Source of the DNA: Apoderus coryli
Taxonomy: Eukaryota > Arthropoda > Insecta > Coleoptera > Attelabidae
DNA length: 64,000 bases
Reading direction: 5' to 3'
Assembly (NCBI GenBank): GCA_911728435.2
Contig: OU452202.1
Location: 8,535,135-8,599,134, forward strand
Shown one piece after another: positions 10,267 to 21,351 of the stretch. Below the pieces are notes generated by a model. The model had not been told where the DNA came from, did not search any database, and worked only from the letters and a program-made list of their open reading frames with translations. A program made the translations under genes and the position numbers. Each line of letters begins with the position of its first letter. The first letter of the stretch is position 1.

Positions 10267-10892
10267 CTGGAAATAATAGACATTTATTATGTTAAGTAAA
10301 AAAAGAAGTTTCTAAATTGGGAAATGTGAAATTTGGATTATTATTATTAGTTCAAAACAAGTTTTCGGAAAATATTCTTCATTTCGCCACATTTTTTTCC
10401 GCAGACTCGTGAATTTTTGATGGTGGTTCAAAAATATCTAACAAAAATCAACCGTGACTTCAAAAATTGGCATGCATTAGTTTTAGTAAGCGTTATTTAT
10501 GTCTGTTTCAAAGAAAAGAATAAATTTAAAAATATTTTGAACATTTAAAAACCATGGTGTTTCAATAAAAATACAAAAACAGTACAAAATAATAATGTTT
10601 GTGATTTTGATGTTGATGGCTACTAAAAATAAGACAATATGGGTTGTGAGGCATGAATCTAATCAGTAAAAAAATGAAAAAATCTGACATTACAATACAA
10701 TGTGTTCCTTTTCAAACTTTGCGTCCATGACAGAAACGATGAACCAAAAAACGCCACTCAATAGTACGTAAAATATCTATCAAAAGCATTTTTCCCCTTT
10801 TTTCGATCTTACATGGGATGTGGACATAATAGTATCGCAAAAGGTGAACATTTTTGTTTTGACTGTCACAAACGAACGAAGCATTTTTCGAT

Positions 10893-11562
10893 ATGTGTTC
10901 ATTCTACAAGCGAAAATAAGATTTGTTTTTCATATGAACATTTATCGAAAAATGCTTAGTTTTTCAGATACAGTATGTTATTTGTAAATTCCTGACGATG
11001 GGTTTTTAGTAATATTTCTGAAACGCGTCTCGATATCAAAATGACATTTGGCACACTTACGTATCTTTGTAGGATAGGGAGAAAGTATTCTGTCAACCTT
11101 TAATACGCATATCCACCCTGTTTCTTGTATTATCGTAGCCGTATAATAATATTGGAGACGTTGCATAGAAATTTTCAAAGCCATTTATCTTGAAAACGGC
11201 TTCTTCTAGCGTTATGAAACAAGTGAACATTTTTTATGTACAAAAGTCTCAAATTTATTATTATTTTTAGAAAAAGTAGAAAAAGCGCACAAAAAAAAGT
11301 TGGTACAAAATTTGTTCTGAACCACCCCAGCCTAACCCACCCCCGACATTTTCCTAACCATGGGATATCATATTTTTTAATAATCCTACAAAGATACGTA
11401 AGTGTGTCAAATTTAATTTTGATATAGAGACGCGTTTCGGACATATTACTAAAAACCCATCGTCAGGAATTTACCAATACCACCCCGTATCTGAAAAACG
11501 AAGCATTTTTCGATGTATGTTCATATGAAACAAAATCTGATTTTTGCTTGTCGAATGTGTCC
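10893..11562. mobile_element. Palindromic (foldback) MITE-like element in the NPLP1 first intron
   Basis: Two arms of about 300 bp are inverted relative to each other around position 11200. Matching landmarks are GAAAAATGCTTAGTTTTTCA (left) against TGAAAAACGAAGCATTTTTC (right), TTCCTGACGATGGGTTTTTA against TAAAAACCCATCGTCAGGAA, and CACTTACGTATCTTTG against AGATACGTAAGTGTG. Open frames at 11175-11444 and 11236-11427 are by-products of the palindrome. There is no transposase. Confidence 0.7.
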
Positions 11563-11724
11563 TTAAATTATTTTAAGTTAATTTCGGGACACCCTGTATA
11601 TGACACTATGCGTTTTATTTTTAGAAATATCAAAAATCGAGAGCGGTATTGGAAACTTTATTGTTAAGAGGATTTTTGGACACCCTGTAATTTTTGATAT
11701 AGTGTTAACTTCTGTCGCGATTAT

Positions 11725-12066
11725 GTTATTAATCTTTAAAATACCAAAATTCTAAGTAGATTCAATAAAAATTGCCGTTTTGATGCCTTGTTAAACAAAC
11801 AATGTGTAAACTTATATTTCAACAAGAACAAAGCTATATAGATTTATATTATTTTAAAAATTAATATCGTAAAGGATAATTTACCACTATACCAAAATTA
11901 CAGGGTGTTCAAAAAACCTTATGCAATAAATTTTTCTATAACGCTCTCGACATTTGATATTTCTAGAAATAAAACTATCAAGTGTTATATATAATTTAAA
12001 AGCGCAAAAATATGCAAAATAAATAGCTAAAAAATCAGGGTAGTTCCATTTAAAAAAACGTAAGTT
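11725..12066. repeat. 342-bp direct duplication, copy 1
   Basis: Begins GTTATTAATCTTTAAAATAC and ends AAAAAACGTAAGTT. It is almost identical to 12189-12530; one visible difference is TTTCTAGAAAT here against TTTCCAGAAAT there. It contains an 'ACAGGGTGTTCAAAAAACC' transposon-end-like string. Equal length and near identity indicate a recent event or efficient conversion. Confidence 0.85.
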
Positions 12067-12188
12067 ATATACCCTTTTCAAAAAAATTAAAGGAACAATT
12101 TTGGATAACCCTGTAACTTTTTTGCTTGCTGTTAAATGAAAATTATATTTTCATATTGGATTTGCATTTTATTTTAGTGAAAATAAAC
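12067..12188. mobile_element. Tc1-type transposon end fragment between the duplicated copies
   Basis: Matches 19779-19902 almost base for base (CAAAAAAATTAAAGGAACAA, then 'TTTTGGATAACCCTGTAAC' and 'CATATTGGATTTGCATTTTA'). That second site adjoins a Tc1 transposase relic, which identifies this fragment as the terminal region of the same family. It is cut off at AATAAAC, next to a GTTAT shared by both sides of the junction. Confidence 0.75.
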
Positions 12189-12530
12189 GTTATTAATCTT
12201 TAAAATACCAAAATTCTAAGTAGATTCAATAAAAATTGCCGTTTTGATGCCTTGTTAAACAAACAATGTGTAAACTTATATTTCAACAAGAACAAAGCTA
12301 TATAGATTTATATTATTTTAAAAATTAATATCGTAAAGGATAATTTACCACTATACCAAAATTACAGGGTGTTCAAAAAACCTTATGCAATAAATTTTTC
12401 TATAACGCTCTCGACATTTGATATTTCCAGAAATAAAACTATCAAGTGTTATATATAATTTAAAAGCGCAAAAATATGCAAAATAAATAGCTAAAAAATC
12501 AGGGTAGTTCCATTTAAAAAAACGTAAGTT
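12189..12530. repeat. 342-bp direct duplication, copy 2
   Basis: Second copy of 11725-12066, starting at GTTATTAATC directly after the Tc1 end fragment and stopping at the same base (CGTAAGTT). Confidence 0.85.
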
Positions 12531-12599
12531 TGGTTCAGATTTTAAAACTGAGACCAAACAAAAAATCAAATATTGAATTAAAAATGCGTCAACTCCACA

Positions 12600-12710
12600 A
12601 AATCTAATTTATAATCACTTTAAGTGCTAAATTAATCAATAAAGCACGTCACCATATATGTTTTGATATATAAACATGTCATTATCAGTGGTATACATAT
12701 AACGAACAAG
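12600..12710 (-). mobile_element. Hammerhead module, degenerate copy
   Basis: On the minus strand an ACCA-CTGATAA...CAAAAC-ATATATGGT motif (about 12664-12706) keeps the ACCA/TGGT stem I but has mutated core bases. It is followed by TTTTGTGGAGTTGACGCATT, the box shared with the other modules. This is a relic of the same family. Confidence 0.45.
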
Positions 12711-12802
12711 AAATCTCGACATTACAATGTTTGAATTACTGATATTAAATACATACTATTATTATACATGAACAATATGACAATTGGCGCTAAAGTACTC
12801 AC

Positions 12803-12858
12803 CATTTTGCGGAAGATGTTTAATAACAATAAAATAAATGGTAGATTCTCACATAATT
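12803..12858 (-). CDS. Candidate NPLP1 signal-peptide exon
   Basis: On the minus strand this interval reads in phase 0 into the next NPLP1 exon and encodes a hydrophobic run, ENLPFILLLLNIFRKM. It ends ATG|GTGAGT, a strong donor. A possible acceptor (TTTTTTGAG) lies at 12859. A secreted prohormone needs such a hydrophobic N-terminus and the phase fits, but there is no in-frame initiator ATG before the hydrophobic run. An upstream exon would therefore be required. The final ATG alone would give a product without a signal peptide. Confidence 0.4.
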
Positions 12859-13006
12859 CTCAAAAAATCGTTATTACTAAGGCATTACTAAACTAAATAA
12901 ACAAAGTAGGTATGAAACTTTTACTTTTCCTTTTGTAAATCATATTATAATTTAGATTATGATTAAAATCAAGAATTAAGGAAATTTATATGAATTTTTT
13001 CAAGTA

Positions 13007-15746
13007 GGGGAGAGTTGGACAAAATCGGGTATCAGTCCGAAAACTGGCTGTTTCTTGTGCTATTTTAGAATAGCAAATGTTTGTTGCAGATTGAAATATT
13101 CCCGAATGACTTAAGTTTGATATGTCAAGGTCAATTTTTATAAATATTCTGATATATATGTTTTTTTTAATTTTTAAGAAAATATTGCAAAATACCCGAT
13201 TTTGTCCAACCGGTATGATAAAACCGGGTAGTAACTTAAATACTATATAAAAAGACTAATAGGGATACAATAACATATTTATTAAAAAATGTGTGAACAA
13301 AAAATCAACAATCTATGAACAGAAGTCGCAAATAAAAAATGCATCTACATCATCGTAGGAACTACAGGCTTCATGAGCCCATTTCTTGCAAGACACACAT
13401 TTTATCCAGCCTTCGTTCGACTTCGAGTTTGAAAATAGTTCGTTGCAGTAGAGACATGCATCGTCATTATTATCTTCTTCCTCCGAACTATCAGAATCTG
13501 CAATCGGTAATTTCGGAGCTAATTTTATTTTTGGTGCTGAGTTTTTTACAACATTCTTTCCTTTTTTATTTGTGTCCGTTAGCTTTAATTTTTTTACGAC
13601 AGGAGATTTTTTTAAATTTTCTTCCAACTCAGACTTATAAGGAGATGAGGTTATTACAACAGCCTTTCCTCTTCTCCTGTTATCGTTCGAGGGCTTCCTG
13701 GTTGCCTTAGGGATCGGAACAACCTCTTTTGGAGAGACTGCAAAATTAAACATTGGTTTTGGGAATTCTAAACTATCAGATTTAGTGGTATCTTGTTTAG
13801 GAGATGAAGGTATGTTAATATGATTTGAATTGGGGGAGTTTAAAGAACTACAGCTTGGTTGGGGAGAATCGGTACGTGAAGGTAACGGAGCTAATAATTG
13901 TGGAACTGTCGGTTTTGTAGACGAAGTAGAATTTCTATCGAGTTCTTCGCCTAGATCATTGTCCAAATTGGGTGTCGTACATTCCTTTTCTTCTGTATTT
14001 AGTTCTCGCTCTGTAGTTTCTGAGGGAGCAAACATCCAATCAGGAAAAACTTCAGGATTAAGCGGATAAATTCCAGTCTTTCTGAATCCATTAATTGCAG
14101 TTTGCATAACTGCCGATTTAACAAAAGCCTCACCAAAGAGTTCTCCCACCTCGTAAATTGTAACACGTCTTCCAGGATGCTGGCGCATCCATTTCTTTAC
14201 TTCTTCTTGATAATAGGTGTTCAAGGGAGCCATAAATGATACGTCAAGGGGTTGTAATCTGTGCGTAGTATGCGGTGGAAAGCATATTATAACCACATGA
14301 TTTTCTCTGGCCAGATTTATCAACTCCAAACTTTTTGTATGCGTAGCGTGTCCATCTAAAAGCAATAGAACGGGATTTTCTGATGTAGGGTGAGTAAACT
14401 CGACGAACTTTTTAAACCATTTAATAAAAATATCTGTTTGGATCCATCCACTTGGATGGAATTCAGCAAATGTTCCAGGAGGTGCGTGGTCTAGAAGCTG
14501 TGCGTTTGGAAGCTTTCTAGGAAAAATCAGCATTGTAGGCCACTTGCGCTCATACAAATTTCTGCAGTAACCAAAGTTCCTCTTTCGGCGGAAACCAGAG
14601 CACCAATTTGTCGTTTTCCTCTCATAGAAATAACTTTAGACTGCTTGTTAGGGACAGTTGTTATTCCCGTTTCATTAACATTCCATATGCGCTCAGGACG
14701 AAACTTGTGTTGGTCATAAACTTGTGTTAATAGAGTAAAAAACTTTCCTACTGCCGCTCGGTTAAATCCTATAGCGCGCCCAATTGAAGTAGCTTCTGGA
14801 GTCCTTAGTCGAAGATTTGGATGACGTGACAAAAACGAATAAAGCCAACACTTACCAGCCATTTTCTTTTCTGTATTAAAATTGTGGTTGATGTTATTCT
14901 GTACGGCTAGTTCGTAAGCAAGATTTCTTAGTTCGAATAAAGTAAATCCGAATAGTCTGCTTTCCATTTGTAAGATATGCGAAACTAGCTCGTCCTCTTG
15001 GGCAGCGGTAAACACAGGCTTGTACCGACAGAGACCTAAAAAACGGTTTATTTAAAATAAGAAACCATATATAAATTAAAAGTTATTCGTACCTTTCTTA
15101 CTAGCTTCTTCAACAGAGTTGCCATTTCTTGCTTTTTTAACACGATCTTCTAAAGTTGATTGAGGAACGTTAAAATTTTGAGAGGCTTTTTTATATCCCA
15201 TCCTATGTTCTAGCACTTCTATTATTGCATTTTGCATACTTTCTTGATCCCATGACTGCCGAGTAGTTTTTCTTTTATAACGCGACATCTAAACGCAAAA
15301 AAACAACGGGAAGTAACAACAGGTCTGATAAAATCGGGTACCCGGATTTGTAACAACATGGCCTACCCGGTTTTGTCGAACTCGTAAACAAGATATTAAA
15401 TATTATTTAATATTTTTTGGTTATAAGATAATTTTCAAAAATGTTGACCAAATTAAAGGTAATATGTTAGGTAACATGTAAATAAAATTAAAATGTCCAT
15501 GAGTTATTCAGTAGAGGAAAAAATGACTATAAACTTACCTTAAAAATCGAGTTTGCTATACCAAAAAATACTTAACTTCTTACTGCTCCGGCACACCTGA
15601 CTCAAATGAACTAGAAATGAATACACGCGGCTGTTGGCGGTTTAGGGACACTAATTTTAGCACTGTATGACAGATGGCAGCAGACATTTAGAAGAATTAG
15701 GCGGTACCCGGTTTTATCAACCTACCCGGTTTTATCCAACTCTCCC
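13007..15746 (-). mobile_element. pogo-like DNA transposon, nearly complete, with TA target duplication
   Basis: Terminal inverted repeats GGGGAGAGTTGGACAAAATC (left) and the complement of GATTTTATCC-type AACTCTCCC (right) flank the element. TA lies immediately outside at 13005-13006 and 15747-15748. ACCCGATTTTGTC-type strings recur inside both ends. The interior encodes a pogo/Tigger-type transposase on the minus strand, in two exons with one frameshift. The element sits upstream of the NPLP1 coding exons. Confidence 0.9.
13313..15288 (-). pseudogene. pogo-like transposase with C-terminal PHD-like finger, inactivated
   Basis: Exon 1 (15093-15288) encodes a psq-type helix-turn-helix (KRKTTRQSW...NVPQSTLEDRV). 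A 57-bp GT/AG intron (15036-15092) leads into exon 2, with a CENP-B-type HTH (FTAAQEDELVSHIL, RLFGFTLFELRNLAY) and a DDE_1 core. A frameshift at about 14530-14557 moves the rest into the next frame. The first catalytic block reads WNVNETGITT where the family has VDETG, so the catalytic Asp is Asn. The second (LLLLDGHATH) and third (LQPLDVSF) acidic positions remain. After a low-complexity basic/Ser-rich linker, the C-terminus carries a PHD-like C4HC3 pattern (CLYC ... CVSCKKWAHEAC ... CDFC). Confidence 0.88.
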
Positions 15747-15749
15747 TAT

Positions 15750-16529
15750 TCATTTTATGAAATTTTAGAAAATGAATGGAGAATATACTTCAAGCAATAA
15801 CGACTTTCGAAAGAATTGACACATATATGAAGAGAATGAGACAAAATATATCAGTTATTATACAATCAAAAGGTGAATATAATCGTTGAAAGGTATTTAA
15901 TTTATTCAATAAGGCATAGAGGAGAAGAAACCTGAAGCGCAAACATCAAACAATTACCGGAAATTAAATTGGTATATTATACATCTTAAAAACTCTATAT
16001 AGGTGAATGATGAAGGTTAAAGTGAATGTTATTAAAGGAATGTATGTTGGATATAGATCAATCTCAATTTTTAAATCAATATTTCCTATACATAGAAATG
16101 GACTATTTAATGAAAAAAAAATCAAAGATACGCTTATGGACTCCACATAAAAACATCTATCAAACACCGTTTATATATTTCCAATATCTGTTATAGTTTC
16201 CGAGCTACCCCACAATAACAACGAAATCTGGACACCCTATACTGTGTCATGAGATTTAAAACCTTCTAATGTCTAACCACACACCTCTCAAGTCATTTAG
16301 CAAAACTGTGTATTTCGTTATTTTGTGTCTAATTTAGGAACATAACAAGAAGGTTGCCTCAATAAAAATAATAATATCATTTACATATATGAGCTTGCCT
16401 GGTCCAATCTTTGCTATCCTGCTACGTACTGATCAGTTTAATTCACACAAACTTTATATCAACATCATTAAATCTGTTAGCCATTTATTGAAAGTTCTAG
16501 ATTGCAAGATTTTAAGATCCAAATAATAA
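15750..16529. other. No recognised feature
   Basis: AT-rich sequence with frequent stops. The minus-strand open frame at 15964-16167 has no recognisable domain. Confidence 0.4.
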
Positions 16530-16957
16530 TAATGATATACAAAAAGAAATATAATATAGAAAAATGACTGAATTTTTATGATATTTTGACAACACAAATG
16601 TTCTGCTCAGTTTTAATAAGAATATGTTTTTAAGTTTTTTTTAAGTTTAATTTTAACATTTTATTTTCAATAACTTCCACTAATTGGTAAGTTTTTTATA
16701 TAATCATTTACAATCATGTCTAAGAGCTATAACATTTTCAGTTTGTATAGATTGATAAATAATCCATGCCATACTGTGTTTGACTTGTAACATGACTGCG
16801 TAACTATGTATACTAAACTACTGATGATGGAAACTTAGTTTTCCGAAACATGTCTGGCACCGCAAGTTGATTGCGAACATGTTTGGTGGAGTAGACGTTG
16901 TTTTATTTGTGTATTACACATTCAACTCCTCTCTGATATCGATTACTTCAAGAAAAT
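16530..16957 (+). mobile_element. Hammerhead module (Penelope/retrozyme-like), copy B
   Basis: Plus-strand relative of 7563-7930. The order is GATATACAAAAAG, TTGACAACACAAATG, CCATGCCATACTGTG, a hammerhead-like motif (16817-16858), TTTGGTGGAGTAGACGTTG, TTTTATTTGTGTATTACACA, then CAACTCCTCTCTGATATCG and GATTACTTCAAG. Similarity across about 400 bp shows a dispersed, defined unit and not a chance ribozyme. No coding sequence seen. Confidence 0.55.
16817..16858 (+). ncRNA. Hammerhead-like ribozyme motif (stem I decayed)
   Basis: Reads ACTA-CTGATGA-T-GGAAAC(TTA)GTTTTCC-GAAACATGTC-TGGC. The core, stem II and palindromic ACATGT stem III are identical to those at 7668-7709. Stem I has decayed (ACTA against TGGC), so this copy is probably inactive. 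Confidence 0.5.
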
Positions 16958-17995
16958 AAAAAAAAAAAAAAGATTATGATGAAAAACTAAAAATACCTAC
17001 TTGAACCAATTAATTATTACTTAACTTCTGACAAAAAGAAATATCGTAGATTTTCCCAGAAGTTACCTAAGAAACATAAAAGAAAAGCACAAAACCAACC
17101 ATTATTTTCTTCTGCAATTAGCTATTTTCAGTATCAATGAACCGCGTAAGTAATATTGTTTTCAGCTTAAGGACAATCGACTGTTAATAATTTCTCGTTA
17201 TTGAGAAAATAGCAATCAGCTTCTTTTGTCTCACAACAATGTAAGGCAATAACTTTGAAGCAGAGACGGAAAAATCTCATTAAAAACGACTTAGATGTCG
17301 ATACAATGGAGAAAAGAATCTGTTCATGCCTCAACAAATAAAGCTTAGTTATGCTTACATGTTACGTTTCAACATGACAGTATTTTCATCAGGACGGATT
17401 GTAGATTTAAAAGAAAGTTTGGAATTTATTATTATGTAAGGGGTAATAACGACTAACTGCACGATCTCTGAGCGGTACATTTTCATCCAAAAGTTGCTTC
17501 TTAATATTTTGTTGTACGAACTAGTATAGTGTTTCTATAGTTAGTTTAAAATGATATAAAAAACTACAACTCGATATCCCTTTGTAATGTCAATACCGAC
17601 CGCAGCCGTCCATAGGCGCAGCCTTTTAACTTTTCATAACAATACATGTCCTACGATATTTTACAAATCCATTATGTATTAACAGTATCTTCATTTGTAT
17701 AAAAGTATACTGTATTTTTCCTTGCTGGTCCAACACGGCAACATATAAACTTACGCTGAAAAAGACGGGTTTTGTTTATAAAAGTTTAGACATAGTGCAC
17801 ACATACCTAGTCCGTGTTCGAACAGCAAGGAACATACCTTTATAATAATTAATACTTTTTTTACTACTTAATAAGATTCAAGAAAACTTTCAAGAAAAAT
17901 ATTAATACTTTTGTTAATACTTGTTATGCATATCAGTAGATACATTTATAATTATATGCTTCCAATATTATAAACTAACAACAAATTTTACTCAC

Positions 17996-18184
17996 TTAGT
18001 CAGTGACATTTTCTGTAGAACTTAAAAATTTTATAATATGTGTATTCGTCACTTCATTATTTTCAGACCTTAACTGATAATAAATATTTAAAAGAAGATG
18101 CTGGCTTTGCACATGTAAATCTTGATGCTTAAACTCCCAACGTGTTCCACTCGTGTCGTATACTGGCCGTGTCTGATACAGTGA
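17996..18184 (-). other. Exon-like open interval of unknown gene
   Basis: The interval is preceded by a good acceptor (CTTTTTGCAG) and ends directly at a strong donor (GTGAGTAAAA). It is open for 62 codons, reading SLYQTRPVYDTSGTRWEFKH... up to VTD and a TAA at the last three bases. The first part is less AT-rich than the surroundings. I recognise no family. It could be an exon of a host gene, a noncoding RNA exon or a transposon relic; the stop at the exon edge argues against an internal coding exon in this frame. Confidence 0.25.
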
Positions 18185-18765
18185 CTGCAAAAAGTTTCAT
18201 CCACTTGAGGTTTTATTAAAAATTATTATCTAATTTGATAGATCTTCTTTCATTTTATTAATCTAGGAAAAACTATTGAACAGATGATTCTGCCACCGTG
18301 TTTTACTGTCGAACACAAATTTTCTTATTTAAATTCCACATTAAGTCTTCGCCATACCATATGATGTCCATCCGATTATATTTAGATTAATCTGAGAAAA
18401 TAGCATGATGCCAAAAATTATTTGTTTCATTCATATATTTATTTGGAAACTCTAATCCTTTTTTTTTCGATTAATCATTAACCTATACCTTTCCAGTCAC
18501 TGTAGTTATTTTTATTACTCTCGGTATCCTTTGACAGGCATGATTTATTATACGTCTTATATACGAGAGAGAAATGTATCAAAAAACGCTGCATTCGATG
18601 CCCTGGCATGGGCATGGGAACGGATAGCCCCTGTAGATTCGGTATATTTATATATTTTACATTGACTTTGGATACACTATACAATTGAGCCGATCTTGTA
18701 AATGTACTATTTCATCAGAAGAGTAAAAATCATATAATATTTCATTTCATTGATTCTCCCAACTA

Positions 18766-19270
18766 ATGATGATACTTGGTGACATTAATTTAAATTTAAT
18801 GGGAAATTTAAGTAACTCATTGGATGATTGTTTATTTGCCTATGGTTTTAATCAGTTAATAGTAATAGTAATAATAATGGAAGCCAGTTTGTCACAAGGG
18901 TCTATACTGGGTCCATTGTTGTTTATTTTATATACGTCAGATATTCTGAGACAATTCAGTAATTGATATCTTCATGCTTATGCAGACGATACTCATTTAA
19001 TGTATAAGTTCAGATTTGATGAGTCCGAGGAGATTCAGCGTGTTATTAATTCGGATTTGGATAAAATATTTAGATTTTCTGATATGCATAATTTAAAGCT
19101 TAATGCAGCGAAGACTAAGATTCTGTTATTTGGTAATAAGCGCAAGTGCGAGTTCATCAAGTAAAACTTTCAAATAAAGCTGAATGATAGCATTATTGAG
19201 TTTACTGATCAGGCGAAGAATTTGGGTATTATTTTTGATTAGAAACTGTCACTAAAAAATTACAAAATGT
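18766..19270 (+). pseudogene. LINE relic: endonuclease and reverse transcriptase fragments fused by deletion
   Basis: The first piece encodes ILGDINLNLMGN...DDCLFAYGFNQLI, the C-terminal block of an APE-type endonuclease. Directly after it comes a reverse transcriptase piece: SLSQGSILGPLLFILYTSDI, then AYADDTHLMY with the catalytic YADD motif, then LKLNAAKTKILLFG and KNLGIIFD. Stops occur at 18965, 19163 and in 'IIFD*KLS'. The endonuclease-to-RT join lacks several hundred residues, so an internal deletion has occurred. The arrangement suits a jockey/I-type LINE. Confidence 0.75.
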
Positions 19271-19778
19271 CTATTGATCCTTAAAATTAATTTTTAATAA
19301 TAGAGATCTTCTAAATTTTCCACTAAAAAAAGTGTTCTCTGAACATTTGGTTCTTTCACATTTCGCCTATGCGGATTTTGTATATTGGCCTTTCTTGAAG
19401 TACAATTACCTATAAAATGCGTGTGCAGAGAATGCATTATGCATGTGCTAGATTGGTTTTTGATATGCGCAAGATTGACCATTTGAGCCACAAAATCAAA
19501 GAAATGGAATAGCTTGGCATAGAGATTAGGGTTTTTGTTCACAAACTCCTAGTTACTTCTCAGTATTTGCAGGAATGTTTATATCCATCATCTACTATTT
19601 ACAGCTTGAAATTGTGTCACCAAGAAATAATGCATATTCCACGACACTTTACATCATTTTATAATAAATCTTTTACCTACACCAGAGTTCTCTGCCTACA
19701 CTTCAATCAAGATGTACAATGCTGTTCTCAAAGATTAAACGTAAAATTAAGCTTATATTTTTAGAGAGGCAATAGTTA
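19271..19778 (+). pseudogene. LINE relic continued: C-terminal region
   Basis: Decayed continuation of the upstream LINE. Fragments such as HLVLSHFAYADFVYWP and CLYPSSTIYSLKL resemble the post-RT domain of jockey-like LINEs, broken by many stops. It is terminated by the Tc1 end at 19779. Confidence 0.4.
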
Positions 19779-20515
19779 TATACCCTGTTCAAAAAAATTA
19801 AAGGAACAATTTTGGATAACCCTGTAACTTTTTTGCTTGCTGTTAAATGAAAATTATATTTTCATATTGGATTTGCATTTTATTTTAATGAAAATAAACG
19901 TTATATTATTATTATTCGAGATATGTGTAATATTCCACAGCAAGTACAAAAAATAAAGTGATTATGAAAATATTCACATTTAGGTTTTGTCAAGCCAAGC
20001 TTAGAGAGCGTCACCGGCCAACGGCATGACTTTTTGTAGTTGTTCAATTCATTATCTGTCAAAATGAGAGATCTTAGCGAGATATAAGTCGCTCGTGCTA
20101 TAGCTTTAATTGAAAATGGCGAAAAATTCGACAAGTAGCAAGAAATTTTAATCGCAGTCCGTCAGTTATCAAATGTGTTGATACCTGAGAGACTGGACGA
20201 TATAAAAGACGAACTGGACAAGGTAGAAAGCGCAAAACTGAAATTGAGGACCGGTATTTAGTAGTTTCATCTTTGCGAAAACGAATAACGACAGCAAAAG
20301 ACCGTCAAAGTACACTTAGGCTGACTCATCAGGTAACCATATCTGACCAGACTATTAGAAACAGGTTACGGGAATCAGATTTCAAACTAAAAAGACCGCT
20401 ACGAAAACCTGATTTAACTCGACATCATAAAACTATGCGATTAAACATTGTTCGTGATCATTTGGAATGGCAACTTCGACAATGTCGGGAAAGTTTTGGG
20501 GCGACACAACCGATT
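19779..20515 (+). pseudogene. Tc1-type transposon fragment: left end and N-terminal transposase
   Basis: The left terminal region (CAAAAAAATTAAAGGAACAA) is shared with 12067-12188. From about 20060 a frameshifted plus-strand frame encodes the Tc1 helix-turn-helix region: ALIENGEKFDK, a VARNFNRSPSV-like block, a basic GRKRKT hinge, then DRYLVVSSLRKRITTAKD and ISDQTIRNRLRE. It breaks at LEWQLRQC where a 31-bp sequence (20485-20515) starts that also occurs at 20703, 34297 and 35064. The catalytic DDE half is missing. Confidence 0.75.
20485..20515 (+). repeat. 31-bp recurrent boundary sequence
   Basis: Begins TCGGGAAAGTTTTGGGG and ends CACAACCGATT. The same string occurs at 20703-20733 (plus), 34297-34327 (plus) and 35064-35094 (minus). 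The last two are the inverted termini of one element, so here it is probably a solo end of that family abutting other transposon debris. Confidence 0.6.
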
Positions 20516-20667
20516 TAGGACTAGTTAAAAGGACCACTACTGTTTATAACTATAGACTATTATAATTTTTACACATAATGTAACAAATGTACAAATGAGC
20601 AACATATAAAGCATAAATAAAATAATTTTTGTTTAAAAAAACGACAAACGAATTTACCATAAAATAC

Positions 20668-20702
20668 TTATCATCAGCATTCACTCGCTAACGAGTATGA
20701 AT
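20668..20702 (-). mobile_element. Solo 3' tail of a LINE family
   Basis: On the minus strand: ACTCGTTAGCGAGTGAATGC then TGATGA. The same tail ends the LINE at 21352-22215 and occurs at 51828. It contains a small hairpin (ACTCG/CGAGT). Confidence 0.55.
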
Positions 20703-21351
20703 TCGGGAAAGTTTTGGGGTGACACAACCGATTTTTTATTACTGGTCCAAGTTTTTAAGGAATAGTCTTTAATATTTTGCCACTCATTCCACAGGTATCC
20801 TGTATATAATCAAATAAATCGCTAGAGTAGGTACCTAATACATATGGAGTATATTTAGGAGCCTATTGTGGTGAAGCTGATAATCCAGAAAGGACAGATT
20901 TCTTGTTTGTGTTCAGTATTCATTGTCTGCTAGAGAACAAACACCTTTTCATCCACTAACATGTTGGAATATGTACAACGTTCAGGGTTAATGTATATTG
21001 TTTAATTTGAACTAAATTAGAAATCACATGTTATACGATAGTTGAAAACGGGAAATTGAGAGACGTCTGATAGCTAACATTGTTATAACAGGTTTACCTA
21101 AATAGATTTGAAATCCTAGTGAATGTATTGAAAATGACAAAAGAATACAACGTAATTTACTCAACCACACAAGTTAGACGTTTTTTGGAAAGCGGAAGGT
21201 AGGTATTTTTTTGAAACGGTATATGTTACATTTTCTTAGCTGATCTATAGCAAAAATTAACAAATTTAAAATATGTTTAACATTGCGACGTTGCCACTTC
21301 TATCAAAAAGTCTTAGCAACATCCCGTACTTTCGAATTTTCCTTTTCTTGT

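Noticed and set aside
11175..11444. Overlapping frames on both strands (89 and 63 codons)
   Set aside because: By-products of the palindromic element at 10893-11562.
13339..13710. 123-codon plus-strand open frame
   Set aside because: Antisense of the pogo-like transposase linker and PHD-like region; no domain of its own.
13830..14069. 79-codon plus-strand open frame
   Set aside because: Antisense of the same transposase; composition reflects the Ser-rich linker on the other strand.
17365..17400. CTGATGA...GAAACGTAAC on the minus strand resembling a hammerhead
   Set aside because: No stem I pairing and no stem II complementarity; treated as chance.
18478..18684. 68-codon minus-strand frame
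   Set aside because: No domain, no splice signals at either side and no similarity to anything recognised.
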